Positions 10,724 to 21,829 are shown, counted from the first letter of the stretch. The stretch: 64,000 nt of DNA from Crossaster papposus (GCA_037893245.1 JBAIAA010000451.1:372001-436000); one strand, 5' to 3'. Numbers and translations: made by a program. The notes: generated from the sequence alone by a model not told the origin.

Positions 10724-11688
10724 TGTTTTTTGGTATGTGCAATCCAATCTGCGTAATTGATGAGTTCGTTGTTTTCTCGTACAGCTTATACGAGTTGTTT
10801 CAACCATTATGTTATTGGAAAATGGGGTTCGGATTGGCATACACAGTATGTAAATACAACTGTAACATCGGCGTGAAAAAGGGAACAACGCTGAATTGTA
10901 ATGAACAGTCAGAGGCAATAACAGTATATACTGTAGTAAATAATAACAATGATGCAGTTACATTCAATTACCATTTTGTTAATGACTTACTTTAGACGTT
11001 TCGATTGAACTATACATGTATATGATTGTAAGCTCGAATTTCAGTTGTGTATGTTTCCGAATGCACGCTGGTGTCTTTGTTCTGGAAGTAGTAAAGCAAT
11101 CGAAACAGTAATTAATTTCTTGTCATGAAACAATCAGTGGAAAATCACACAGATCGTTAGAACAATAGAAAGGGAGGGCTTTTACCAATCACCTTTTTGT
11201 GCTAATATCAACAAGATTTTTTTTTTTTTTAAATGGAATCTGTTTTAGAAATCCTTACAGAACTTTCCTCGCAACAGCTTGTCATCAGACAAAGCTGAAG
11301 TTTTATTTAAGGTTTCTCTTCTGTTCTAGATATATTTCAAAGACTGAGATTTGGACCGCGTTGGGCGTGTGTATTGGGTCAATAGGGATTGTCTTGGGAT
11401 CAAAGTCCTCTAAGAAATTGCATTACATTTCTTGATCGAGGTTTTGATCAACTATACAGGGCAACAGCTCCCGTATACTGGCCAAGGATCCATGTTGAAT
11501 CGCACGGTGGGGTTGGAGCGCATGGCCATCTCAGCTATTGATATCTGCTCCCGTTGTGTATTCTAAAAGTTATGACACTTTCCTTTCCTTAACTGTTGGT
11601 GCTGTAATGACAGAATCTGGTAACTTGTCTGCATGGTCTTGGTAGGAATGAGGTTTCTGATTATGTTCTCCCGTAAGGTTTGATTAAT
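10724..11688. other. Unassigned region
   Basis: No gene recognised. A 92-codon plus-strand frame at 10717-10995 and an overlapping minus-strand frame have no motif and start inside repeat L. Confidence 0.4.
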
Positions 11689-11958
11689 AAGGTGGTTTTC
11701 GAAACCTTTGGTTCTTCTTCGGCTTCGGCTTCGGCTTCGGCTTCGGCTTCGGCTTCGCCTCCGATTTCCGAATCACTGAAAAGCAAACAGAAATGGAAGC
11801 AAACTGAATTAAATATAATGAACTTGTGGGTACGTATCAATCGATTGAATGTTTCTGAAGCACAACAAGGTACCGAAATTATGGTTGGAGTTCTCACTCC
11901 TTGGAGCCTATAAAATCGACTGAAGTCTGAGGTGAAGACGGGGATTCGAAAAAGACCA
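11689..11958 (+). mobile_element. Repeat family M, copy 1, with (CTTCGG)n
   Basis: Ends near GGTGGTTTTCGAAACC and ATTCGAAAAAGACC are loose inverted repeats. The conserved core is CGATTGAATGTTTCTGAAGC. This copy holds an expanded CTTCGG microsatellite (about 11711-11757) that opens artificial Glu-Ala and Ser-Ala frames. Confidence 0.7.
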
Positions 11959-13007
11959 CTTTGATGCATGCTGGCAGTTTAGTTGTGTGTCTGTGGGTCA
12001 TTGTATAGGCGCCTGGTGGTTAGTAGATTTTGGAACAGCTAATTCCCCTATGTGGACTTAACGATAGGAAATCCCCAACGAAGGAAACAAGAAAGTTAAG
12101 TTATTACACATAATTATTAATATTGCCTACAGTTGGTTTCATCCGCAACTAGAAAAAAAGACACGTGGAGTGTTGTAATGTCTTGTATGTTAAGAAAAGA
12201 GGTTCATTGACAGAACTGCCTGCAGTGGATTCCACACTAAACAATGGACTCAACTTTCATCGCCGCCATTTTTGATTAAATCTCGTCCCCACGGAATGAT
12301 CTCAACGCAAGCAGCATCATCATCATCATCAGCACCCCCAACACATTTTCAAGCGGAAAGAACCTGGCCAAACGATTGTTTTCGACAACCTATAATACTT
12401 CGATGAAGGCTATTTTGGGGCGCCACTTCCTTTTCGATGTCGCGTGTGTATATACTAGTCTTATCTGGCTCGACCGATATCTCACGGCACAGGCCTGCCT
12501 GGAGTTACGGTACAAGCGGGTCAGCGTGACGCGCTATGGCCTAGCTAGCTGTACACAGTGTCCGTTATGTATAGGTTAAATTACGAGTATTCTAAGTTTA
12601 GAATACATGTATAATTGAAATATTGTTGCTCTCTGAACGAATTTGATCTGTGCATATACGAAACTACAATCCATTTTGTCGGCAACTAAATTTAAGCCCA
12701 TGAAGTGCGGCTTGGCCCAAAATGTTGAACAAGCGACTTGTATATAGCTTCAGAAAAATCTGCACAGAGTTTTTTACAAACTAACCAAACTATATTATTC
12801 CTACAAATCTCAGTTTTCCAATTTCTATATTCCACTCAATTTCATGTTCATTTATTTTCCCCCAGCCTTCTGGAATAGTTTTTATTTCGTGGCTTGTGTC
12901 ACTTCTTGAACATTGCCTGGACAGTCTGCGTTGGTTGATTTGAAATTATTCGCCTTTTACTTCATGAACAAGACTATACAAACAAACCTTCCCTTTTGAA
13001 AACACAA
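11959..13007. other. Unassigned region
   Basis: No gene or known repeat recognised beyond a short (ATC)n run near 12315. Confidence 0.4.
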
Positions 13008-13386
13008 TTAAAGGTTGGATACACCATTGGTAATTGCTTGAATTATCATGAATGTGTAGATTTGGGGGGTTGTATTTTATAGTAAATATCGTTTAACTGA
13101 CCTGTCCGAAGTTTTGAAATCATAGATGCCGAGAAAAGCACGAAAAACAGCGTTTGTTTTTAACCGGCGTCGAGCAGTTATTCTTATGTTATCTTTGTTT
13201 TTTCGCAATCGCCGTCCGGCGATCGCGAATTTTTCTTTATAAAATTCGATTTTTCAGAATAATTACATGATATCTAGCGCAATCATTTTGCTGGATGCCT
13301 AGAATCATTATTTACTTTTAAATGAGTAAGATATTTTTAGGTAGTAAATATTTTTGATATCTGCAAATGGTGTATCCTACCTTTAA
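13008..13386 (+). mobile_element. MITE family B, copy 2
   Basis: TTAA at 13008-13011 and 13383-13386 flank inverted ends AGGTTGGATACACCATTGG and ATGGTGTATCCTACCT. The central near-palindrome CGATCGCCGTCCGGCGATCG is at about 13207-13228. Non-coding. Confidence 0.85.
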
Positions 13387-13646
13387 TATACACATATTTC
13401 TTAGCTTTACAGCTCGCAATGCTATGCCTATAGTTCATTAACTAAATGTAACATGAATTTTAGACTCTATGAAATACGGACTCATTGGTATAGTATTGCC
13501 CATGCCTAAGTAAAGATAATTAGGATAGTCATTGGTCACGTGAGAGGGTTTGACCAATATACAGAGGGGAAATGAGTCCGATTTTCACAGGAGTCTGATT
13601 TTCATATGACACGGGCACAGTTTGACATAAGTTCGATGATACTTAT

Positions 13647-14330
13647 GGCCCAGTCACAATGTCGGCGATCTGTCGGGGATTAGTTTTGGCCGGGGGTCGT
13701 CGTAGAAAATAAAGAATCCTTGAACAATCCTAGCAATAATCCTAATAAAAGTGGAGCAGTCACATTGTCTGAGATTTTTTCAAGGATTTTGACCCGGCTT
13801 TGTCGTTGCATCGGAGACGATATCTGCAGCAAGAGCGTCTCAAACTTTTAGCGATCCGATCGGAGGCGCCCTACTACGATTTACTACGCTTCCACCGTAC
13901 GATTCGTCGGAGACGATCACAGAAAGCGTACGAATCGTCGCAGGGCGCCTCCGATTCAGTCGGAGGGCGCCGGAGACCACTCGCAGACATTGAATCTCAA
14001 CCTGAATTTCCAATCCCACACAGAATCTTGCGACTAGTCTCAGATTATTCGGAGGACGCCTCCGATTAATCGGAGGGCATCGTAGGTCATCGGAGATTGT
14101 GTCTGGGATGCCCAAAATGGGTGAAAAATCTTGCGAGCAATCTTAAAATTTTAAGTTCAAAGTTGGGGACCGCGACGGGTGTGGCGATGCCTAAAAAATC
14201 TGCGACAAGCCGCAGGCGTCCGGAGAGCGCCTCCGACGGGTGCAAAATCGTGAGATCTGTCTCAAGATTTTGTTCAAATTTCCCGGTTTTACCCATCGCC
14301 GACGCATCGCAACTGATTTGTGACTGGCCC
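13647..14330. mobile_element. GC-rich MITE AA with AT-flanked GGSCCAGTCACAA ends
   Basis: Left end GGCCCAGTCACAATG, right end TTTGTGACTGGCCC; AT is present on both sides (13645-13646, 14331-14332). A 2-bp AT duplication with such ends recalls the ISL2EU branch of PIF/Harbinger, but that is from memory. The interior is full of CGGAGGCGCC and its complement. Overlapping frames on both strands come from these inverted repeats. 684 bp. Confidence 0.65.
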
Positions 14331-14336
14331 ATTAGG

Positions 14337-14664
14337 TTAAAGGTAGGATACACCATTTGCAGATATCAAAAAATTGTACTACCGAATTATTAGGAAAAGT
14401 CATACTTATTTGAAAGTAGATAATGATTGCAGGCATCCAGCAAAATGATTGCGCTAGATATCCTGTAATTGTTACGAAAAAAATGAATTGTATTTACAAA
14501 AAAACAAGAACAACATATAACCACTGCCTGACGCCGGTTGAAAACGATCGTCGTTTTTCTTACTTTTTTCAGCATTCACGATTGTAAAACTTCGAACAGG
14601 TTAGTTAAACGATATTTACTATAGAATACGACCCCCAAATCATGATAATTCCAGCTACCTTTAA
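14337..14664 (-). mobile_element. MITE family B, copy 3 (reverse)
   Basis: TTAA at 14337-14340 and 14661-14664; AGGTAGGATACACCATTTGC end. The region that forms the CGATCGCC hairpin in other copies is replaced or lost. Lies 6 bp from the right end of element AA. Confidence 0.8.
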
Positions 14665-14689
14665 ATGTTGTAATTTTCGGTTGACAAAA

Positions 14690-14822
14690 AGGGCATGTGT
14701 GATATTTTTTGTTGGTCAACATGTTTAGAAGCCTAGCGCACATGTACACTTCCTGAACATCAATGTTCAATGGCTAAACACTATCCGTCCTTGTGCTAAA
14801 CATGTTTAGCATGTAACACACA
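14690..14822. repeat. Repeat N, copy 1
   Basis: AACATGTTTAGAAGCCTAGC, then GAACATCAATGTTCAATGGC and GCTAAACATGTTTAGCATGT. Shared with 28222-28375 and 43005-43160. A small AAACATGTTT-ended foldback of unknown class. Confidence 0.6.
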
Positions 14823-14824
14823 CA

Positions 14825-15170
14825 TTCGCATTTGTGTATCACTGTGGAGACATGGCTTTGTTCTCGTGTACAAAATGGATAAAAAGTCGAGCACGTTTTG
14901 CTCAAAATGCTCCCATTTTTACCACAATTACTTTCCTGGGTTGAAATTTCGATCCAATATACCCTATAAATGCCCTAACCCAAACACTAACCCTAACCCA
15001 CATTTCAACCTTAGTTTTTGAGTAATTTAAGTAAAATCCAATAGGGCCTAATCTAATTCGTTAAATTTCTAATGTAGACCTATTCATCTATAGAAATTAC
15101 CCTTTGGAGAACTGTTTACTCTCATTGTCCCCATTGTGTTCAAGTCTCCAGAGGGTACCGTGTTTCGCAC
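14825..15170 (+). repeat. Repeat O, left arm of an inverted pair
   Basis: About 345 bp that returns in reverse complement at 16852-17194. Shared blocks include CACTGTGGAGACATGG, CGTGTACAAAATGG, CCCTAACCCAAACACTAACC and GTCTCCAGAGGGTACC. The two arms differ by scattered substitutions. Confidence 0.8.
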
Positions 15171-15441
15171 CACAATCACAAACACTCCCAGAAATTTGGA
15201 CAATGCTTCCTTGCGGTGTTGACTCGGAGGTAACACAAAATAAAACAACAAGCGCACGGCATAGCGATGACACGGTGCATTGTGATACTGACGGGCTGTG
15301 ATTAAAATCAACACTCGTCTAAACTGCAATCACCAGATTGAATAGTCACACTACTTCCTGTCTTTCAGTTTCACTATCCCAGACCGTTCAACCAGGGAAT
15401 CTATTGTTTTACCTCTTTCTTCTTCTTTTTTTTAACCGAGT

Positions 15442-15818
15442 TTAAAGGGATCGTATACGTTTGGTAATTACTCCAAAAATTAATGGCAATAAAAACTTGG
15501 TAAGAAGTACAGCAGCTTTGGATAGTATAATGCATTTTTAGTAACTTTTCACTTCGAAGTACTGCGGTTATGGAAAAAGATATCACTTTTTATCCCCAAA
15601 AATTTGAATCTGAGAAGCGTTACTGCAGTGACGTTTCTCAGACTGTGTATTCCAATGCAAATTATTCTTCCTGCGTGGACATAACCGCTCCAGATTTTCG
15701 GCAATATCTCAAAATCGCTACCACCTTTCGTTAGTTTTATGGTATATATCTATATATCTATAGCTAGGATTGAAACAAACAATAGGTTCCGATTACAAAA
15801 CGTATACGATCCCTTTAA
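15442..15818 (+). mobile_element. MITE family C, copy 3
   Basis: Full-length copy between TTAA at 15442-15445 and 15815-15818, with matching GGGATCGTATACG ends. Followed by a run of 18 G at 15845-15862 and a D-like scrap. Confidence 0.85.
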
Positions 15819-15942
15819 CATGTCTATTTGCGCATAGATACTTAGGGGGGGGGGGGGGGGGGTGGCAAAACGCTGTTCTTGTAGTCTGGTTCCTTGTATT
15901 CTTTCATACAAAACAGAGCAATGTTTTCACGACAGGAAATTC

Positions 15943-16056
15943 TTCCTGCGTGGACATAACCGCTCCAGATTTTCGGCAATATCTCAAAATCGCTAACATA
16001 ATATAGGATTGAAACAAACAATGGGTTCCAATTACAAACGTGTACGATCCCTTTAA
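15943..16056 (+). mobile_element. MITE family C, copy 4 (right end only)
   Basis: Starts at TTCCTGCGTGGACATAACC and runs to the C end and TTAA at 16053-16056, which is shared with the next D element. Confidence 0.75.
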
Positions 16057-16817
16057 AGGTATAAAGTACACCATTAAGCTTTGGCGGTAATTTTTGAAAA
16101 TGGATGGGTTAAAGGGTTTATCCGATAGCAAACATGACCATCCACGACAAAAGAGCTGTAAAGTCGCCAGAGCTTATTTTGAGAAAAGCAAAACAAAGAA
16201 TTTTCATAATTAGCGTTACTTGTTGTAGCTAACCATAAATACCAACTATGTCTTGTAATACACCATTTTAAAGCTTATTTCTTGTAGGTTTCATTTCTCT
16301 CAATATCTCAAAACGTCAAGATGCCTACTTTACAGCCCTTTCGTCGTGGACGGTCACGTATTGTGACGCTGACCTATATTTAGAGTTTTTGTGTTCATAG
16401 ATTCTGCAAGAACAGGGACATTATAGTGCTGTTCCTGGACTTCCCTCAGTCGAAACAGATTGCCAATTTATAGACGTCAGGGAATTTATAGACGATCAGG
16501 TTATTAAACCAGTCTGGCTCGGGCTGGCACCAATTTACTAACGTGTAACAGTATATGGCGAATCAAATGTGGATTAACTAAATGTAATACATTAGGGGAA
16601 GGTTTTCCCAAATATTTTCGGCCGACAATCGTTAGAAATTGATGCCAAATCTCACTTTTCATGAAAACCACAGCACACCAGATGTTGTGATTTCACAGGA
16701 TACCTGGGACTTTTAGTCACTTACAGTCAAGTAAGGTATTTCATAATAATTCAGTAGTTTTGTTTGTTTTGTTTTTATGTTTTTTTATGTTTGCAAATTA
16801 TGTATGTGCTGCATTCA
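16053..16817 (-). mobile_element. MITE family D, copy 3, with element F inside
   Basis: Begins TTAA then AGGTATAAAGTACACCATT; carries D blocks TGTGACGCTGACC, CAATCGTTAGAAATTGATGC and CAGCACACCAGATGTTGTG, ending near 16817 without a clear TTAA. Element F interrupts it at 16135-16355. It is longer than copy 1, with an extra block around AACCAGTCTGGCTCGGGC. Confidence 0.7.
16135..16355. mobile_element. MITE F inside D
   Basis: Inverted ends of 32 bp: TGACCATCCACGACAAAAG, GAGCTG, then TAAAGTCG on the left; the right end mirrors this with a few changes. 221 bp. Its ends share the spacing and key blocks of families G and I. Confidence 0.75.
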
Positions 16818-16851
16818 AGTATAGACACTCTCTCTCAGGCCAAGAACCGAG

Positions 16852-17194
16852 GTGTGAAATACGGTACCCTCTGGAGACTTGAACACAATGGGGACAATGG
16901 GAGTGAAAAGGTCTCCAAAGGGTAATTTATATAGATGAATAGGTCTCCATTAGGAATTTCACGAATTAGATTTTTGGATTTTACTTAAATTACTAAAAAA
17001 AAATAGGGTTAGAATGTGGGTTAGGGTTAGTGTTTGGGTTAGGGTATAATATAGGGTATATTGTGTCGAGATTTCAACCCAGGAAAATAATTGTGGTTAA
17101 AATTGGAGCATTTTGAAAAACGTGCTCGACTTTCTAACCATTTTGTACACGAGAACAAAGCCATGTCTCCACAGTGATACAAAAACGCGAATAC
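16852..17194 (-). repeat. Repeat O, right arm
   Basis: Reverse complement of 14825-15170. It contains GGGTTAGGGTTAGTG, a short TTAGGG-like stretch that is not a telomere array. Confidence 0.8.
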
Positions 17195-17803
17195 AAAGTC
17201 ATGTTTACATCGTGTTTCCCTCATCGTGAAGCCCAGTAATCGGACATACATACATTTAGATAGAAGTAATACTATAACGTACATTTATATGTATTTACTT
17301 TTTCTTCTTTTTTTCTTCTTCTTTTTTTTTGTTTGGGGGAGGGAAGGGGGGAACAATTGGAAATGTCTGTTTTCTTTAGAATTTCCCTGCCCGATGGGCA
17401 ACTGTGTATAGTAAGCCCCCTCTTCATGTCAGCGAGGTTGGATTGCGGAGTAACCGGGATTACTTCAACCAAAACCCCCTCCAATTAACTCTGGAAGTGG
17501 CCCATCCGTCGCATTATAGGAGGGACTTGACTTTTTTAATTCTGGGGCGATCGATTCCCCGGCTATATAATCCCATAGGAACCCATTCATTTTTGTTGTG
17601 GTTTCCTATTAGAGAATTGCAAGGAAGTAGTACAAGAAGCTCGATGCTCATCTTATCTCGAATTTGTTGCTGTACGCTGGGTGTCTTAGTGTCAATGGAG
17701 ATTTCCCGTTGTGGGCTGAACTAGTTGGGCGAAATGAATTATTCTTTTATCTTTAGCTCTCCGAGCTAGCCACCCTATAGCAGTTGTTTATTGTCACTTA
17801 TAC
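17195..17803. other. Unassigned, with pyrimidine and G tracts
   Basis: A T/C-rich tract at 17290-17330 is followed by G-rich sequence to 17351. No gene recognised; frames of 106 codons or fewer lack motifs. Confidence 0.4.
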
Positions 17804-18189
17804 CAGAGCTGTAATTTGTTGGCGACTCGACTCGACTCGAGTCCCGACAAGTAAATGACTATTACTCGAGTCGCTGCAGGCAAATGACTTCAATCGAGTC
17901 CCTCATCAGAATGACCTGAATCGAGTCCCTCGTCAGAATGACTCGACTTGGCTCAAGTGAAGGTTAATAAGACTCGAGTTTAAAAAAATAAGAGCTAAAC
18001 TTTGCGGAAAATGTGTGCAATGACTGTAGCATGTGTTTATTTATTGTATAGTGTTTAAATATTTGTGAATCGACTCGGACTCGGACTCGGACTCGGACTC
18101 GGACTCGGACTCGGACTCGGACTCGGACTCGGACTCGACTCGACTCGAGTCCATTTTTTTAAAATGACTCGACAATATTTGTGTCACTG
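17804..18189. mobile_element. K-like hAT element with (GGACTC)n satellite
   Basis: Starts CAGAGCTGTAATTTGTTGG and ends TATTTGTGTCACTG. Rich in CGAGTC on both strands, with an array of about 11 GGACTC units at 18068-18136. No clear 8-bp duplication. The array makes an artificial Glu-Ser frame on the minus strand. Confidence 0.6.
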
Positions 18190-18511
18190 ATATAGGGAGG
18201 GCGTGCCTCTGTGATGGGCTTATTTCACATTGCCACTCACTAACGACAGGACCAAACCCGATGCGTGGCATCATTTTAGTTTTCATTTTAAATAGGTCCA
18301 GTCGTGTGATGTGATTAAAATCGCACGACATCTCTTGTACATGAATATCGAACCCCTGACGTCACTGAATACTGATCATAACCACAATTATTCCGCTCAT
18401 CAAACTTGTTACCACAGGTTAAAGGTCACATGCAAGCCTCGGGCTCAATAATCGAGGTCTTTGTATTCAAAGTGAAAGATCGTCATGGAGACTGTAAAAT
18501 ATGTACTTGTT
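18190..18511. other. Unassigned stretch
   Basis: No gene or repeat recognised. Confidence 0.4.
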
Positions 18512-18921
18512 TTAAAGGTAGGATACACCATTGGTAATTGCTTGAATTATCATGAATAGGAAGATTTTTTTTTTTGATTTTTTTTTTTTGGGGGGGGGTG
18601 TATTTTATAGTAAATACCGTTTAACTGAGCTGTCCGAAGTTTTACAGTCATTGATGCCGAGAAAAGCACGAAAAACAGCGTTTGTTTTCAACCGGCGTCA
18701 AGCAGTTATTCTTATGTTATTCCTTTTTTTCGCGATCGCCGTCCGGCGATCGCGAATTTTTCTGTATAAAATTCAATTTTTAAGAATAATTACAGGATAT
18801 CTAGCGCAATCATTTTGCTGGATGCCTAGAATCATTATTTACTTTCAAATGAGTAAGATATTTCTTAATAATTCGGTAGTAAATATTTTCGATATCTGCA
18901 AATGGTGTATCCTACCTTTAA
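18512..18921 (+). mobile_element. MITE family B, copy 4 (full length)
   Basis: 410 bp between TTAA at 18512-18515 and 18918-18921, with the CGATCGCCGTCCGGCGATCG hairpin intact. This is the longest B copy. A 151-codon frame crosses it, but corresponding frames are not kept in other copies. Confidence 0.85.
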
Positions 18922-19617
18922 AGTGGGGCTGCATTACGTCACCGTTTTCACGAAGGGGCGAATTTCATGAAAAATCGTCTATTTATCGAAATTATTTTTT
19001 TGTGTGAAAACGATTAAATAATGATATTTCTACAACCTGGTGAAGTTATACATCCCAAAATCATTAAAACCCTAATTAACCTAATTAACGAATGGGCGAA
19101 TTGGTCCTCAAGTGCCCTTTTGCGTTTTCACGAAGAGGCAAATTCGAAATAGCGTTGACTTTAACGTGTTTATGAAGGGGCGAATTGGTCCTCAAGTGCC
19201 CTTTTGCGTTTTCACGAAGAGGCGAATTGGGCGAATTGGGCGCGTAATGCCTTTTAGCGTTTTCACGAAGAGGCGAATTAGGGGCGCAATGGGGAAATGT
19301 ATACATTCTGACTCTCACAGCCACGGGCGAATTTGCTAATGTATCGTTTTCTCATTTTCACGAAGAGGCAATTCTATTAATTGATTAATTCTGCAAAACT
19401 AATCACCTATTTTTCTTAACGTTTGCTATATTCAAGAAGATTGGAATCTCTTCTTTCCCATGATACCTTAATCTTGTATATTCTATGGATATTTATGTTT
19501 GAAACTGCCAAACGAAAAAAGGACAAACTTTACAAGCGATTTTCTCGAAAGTTTGTTCAGACCCTGAAAGGCTCAATTTGCCTCTTCGTGAAAACGGTGA
19601 CGGCCGGATTAGGTTAA
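18918..19617. mobile_element. Element GG with repeated TTTTCACGAAGRGGCRAAT units
   Basis: Flanked by TTAA at 18918-18921 (shared with B copy 4) and at 19614-19617. The left end has GTCACCGTTTTCACGAAGGG and the right end its reverse complement (CTTCGTGAAAACGGTGAC). Inside, the unit TTTTCACGAAGAGGCGAATT recurs at least five times between 19128 and 19372. No transposase. Confidence 0.6.
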
Positions 19618-19772
19618 ACAATTCAAGTTGCTCAACAAGTTGAGTTCTACTTTGTTTGTTGGATATGAAAGGAGGTAAATGGAACAAACTTCTTTACTTC
19701 TGCCGATATATAATCTTGTCCTCAAATAGATGTTTAAATGTCACGATCATCATGTTACTTAAAGATTTCACA

Positions 19773-19928
19773 CAATAGTGCTGGACCTATACTGGATGGT
19801 TGGAGGTTTAAACTAGTCTGGTTCCCAGACCAAATTATTCTGATGAACATCAATAGTGCTGGACCTATACTGGATGGTTGGAGGTTTAAACTAGTCTGGT
19901 TCCCAGACCAAATTATTCTGATGAACAT
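19773..19928. repeat. Perfect two-copy 78-bp tandem duplication
   Basis: 19773-19850 and 19851-19928 are identical as far as I can read. The unit includes CTAGTCTGGTTCCCAGACC, a D-like block. Identity implies a recent event or an assembly duplication. Confidence 0.9.
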
Positions 19929-20784
19929 ATAATATAGGTCCGGTAGCCGCCAATGTCACGTAACGAATACGGAAAAAAATTATCCTGTTTTCAAAGATGT
20001 TCGACGTTTTCCGAATACGTTCCGTTGACATCGGGTATTCCGTCGGGTATTATCGTTAACGCTCGCCTGGTCGAGTGTTTCTGAGAGTAAAAAAGTTAAT
20101 ACACAACAAAATGTCCATCGACCCAGATTGTTTTGCATTAAATCGAAGCTCGCGTTGTTAAAAAAATTAATAATAATAATTGATCAGAACGAGTAATGCA
20201 AGACTTGTACACACCGCCCTCAATGGGTAATTCAAACAGATGATAAACTGCCCGCCTTTTAGGGCTAAGTTAGATGCGAACACGCGAAACTAAATCGCTT
20301 CCATGCAACGGTGAAAATCATGTTCGTAACAAACCAAATAGTTAACACGTCCTATATACGGAGAAAGTAAATGCTAAACGAAAACCAAAACAGGTTATCA
20401 ACGATCTGCTTAATTGGCCAGGCTCAAACCATTTAAGCTTGAAACGATTCATTTCGACGAGCGTTTGAGACCCTCTATAGGTTAATCAATCCTTGTCTCG
20501 AGAATTTTTGTCGGATCACTTCCCATCGGTGTCAGGACTGATTAAAGCAGTTGTTCCATTGGCTGACGGTTGGCAAGCCGCCATGCAACTAGCGCAGTCT
20601 TCACCCTATCCGGAACCTCGGTCCTTGGATGTGCGGTGCAATGCCGCGCACGGCGAGGACCCTGCACTCTTGATTTTATCGGCGACTGTTTGCCGAGTTA
20701 ATCTGCGCAAATCGGGAAATTGAGACAAATTGAGTTGTTGATTATTGGAACTTGCAGCTATAAGCTAATCATAAGGATAAGCAC
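19929..20784. other. Unassigned region, locally CpG-richer
   Basis: No repeat recognised. A 76-codon plus-strand frame at 20493-20723 begins at a non-ATG codon, lacks motifs and has no marked third-base bias, so I do not call it a gene. Confidence 0.4.
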
Positions 20785-21173
20785 TTAAAGGTAGGATACA
20801 CCATTTGCAGATATCGAAAATATTTACTACCGAAATAATAAGAAATATCTTACTCATTTAAAAGTAAAAACAATTCTAGGCATCTAGCAAAATAATTGCG
20901 CTAGATATCCTCTAATTATTCCGAAAAATTTAATTTTATAAAGAAACATTCGCGATCGCTGGACGGCGATCGCGAAAAAACAAAGATAACATAAGAATAA
21001 CTGCTCGACACCGGTTGAAAACAATTGCTGTTTTTCGTGCTTTTCTCGGCATCCATGGTAATTTGTAAAACTTCGGACAGGTCAGTTACACGATATTTAC
21101 TATAAAATACAACCCCTACATCTACCCATTAATGATAATTCAAGCAATTACCAATGGTGTATCCTACCATTAA
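20785..21173 (-). mobile_element. MITE family B, copy 5 (reverse)
   Basis: TTAA at 20785-20788 and 21170-21173. Central hairpin reads CGCGATCGCTGGACGGCGAT. Ends as in other B copies. Confidence 0.85.
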
Positions 21174-21298
21174 ACAAATTAACCAAAATGACAACCCCAA
21201 CCCTAGCAACACTAGTGGTGGGGCAACCCTAAGCCTTTCGTTTTGGTCGGAGTCGAACAGTGCCACTGCCACTGTAGAGCTTCTATTCCGAAGTAATT

Positions 21299-21515
21299 AT
21301 AGGCCTTTTTAAATCACAGGCTTCGTTTTTGTCTTAGGCTTAGCGTGATTTTAAGCTGCGGGAACTCTGCCACACTCTGGTTCCTGTTGTGCTTCAGAAA
21401 CATTCCATCGGTCAGTTTGAAGCCAGAAGTTAGAATGTTTTCTTTTGGTTTGCTTCTTAGCGATTTATAAGTTGAAGGCAAAGCCGAAGACAAGCAACAG
21501 TTTTGAAACAAAACC
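21299..21515 (-). mobile_element. Repeat family M, copy 2
   Basis: Ends GGCCTTTTTAAATC and AGTTTTGAAACAAAACC are loose inverted repeats. Core GTGCTTCAGAAACATTCCATC is the reverse of copy 1. Confidence 0.7.
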
Positions 21516-21634
21516 CACTATTTATTCAATTTCAAACAACCATCGTGGGTAAAGCACGTGTGCATGTGAGAAAACAGGAAACACTGTCGTTTTGTGTCGA
21601 TATCGTAGGTACCCCTGAAATGTGTGTAAATATA

Positions 21635-21818
21635 AATGAGTTCATCACAAAGTTCCTGCAAGTCCATCACAAGTCCTCCAGTCCCACTTAAAATCGCAAG
21701 CTATTCAAACAAGCTCTGACAAAAAGCATCCCTTTGTCATTCTTCGACCGGTTACTATAGTGACTGGCTTTATGAAAGGTCTTGGGAAAGAACTTGCAGG
21801 GACTCGAGCACAACTCTG
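21635..21818 (-). mobile_element. Element J, copy 4 (left end lost)
   Basis: CATCACAAGTCCTCCAGTCC, AAGCTATTCAAACAAGC, then the outer end CTCGAGCACAACTCTG at 21803-21818. The opposite CAGGG terminus is not visible. Confidence 0.6.
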
Positions 21819-21829
21819 CCTGGAAACTT

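Noticed and set aside
11661-11969. Glu-Ala / Ser-Ala repeat frames
   Set aside because: Translation of the CTTCGG microsatellite in repeat M.
14980-15005. Telomeric repeat
   Set aside because: Only a few irregular CCCTAA-like units, and the same units occur inside dispersed repeat O.
18041-18331. Glu-Ser repeat protein on the minus strand
   Set aside because: Translation of the (GGACTC)n array within a K-like element.
20493-20723. 76-codon frame in unique sequence
   Set aside because: No ATG start, no motif, no clear third-base bias.
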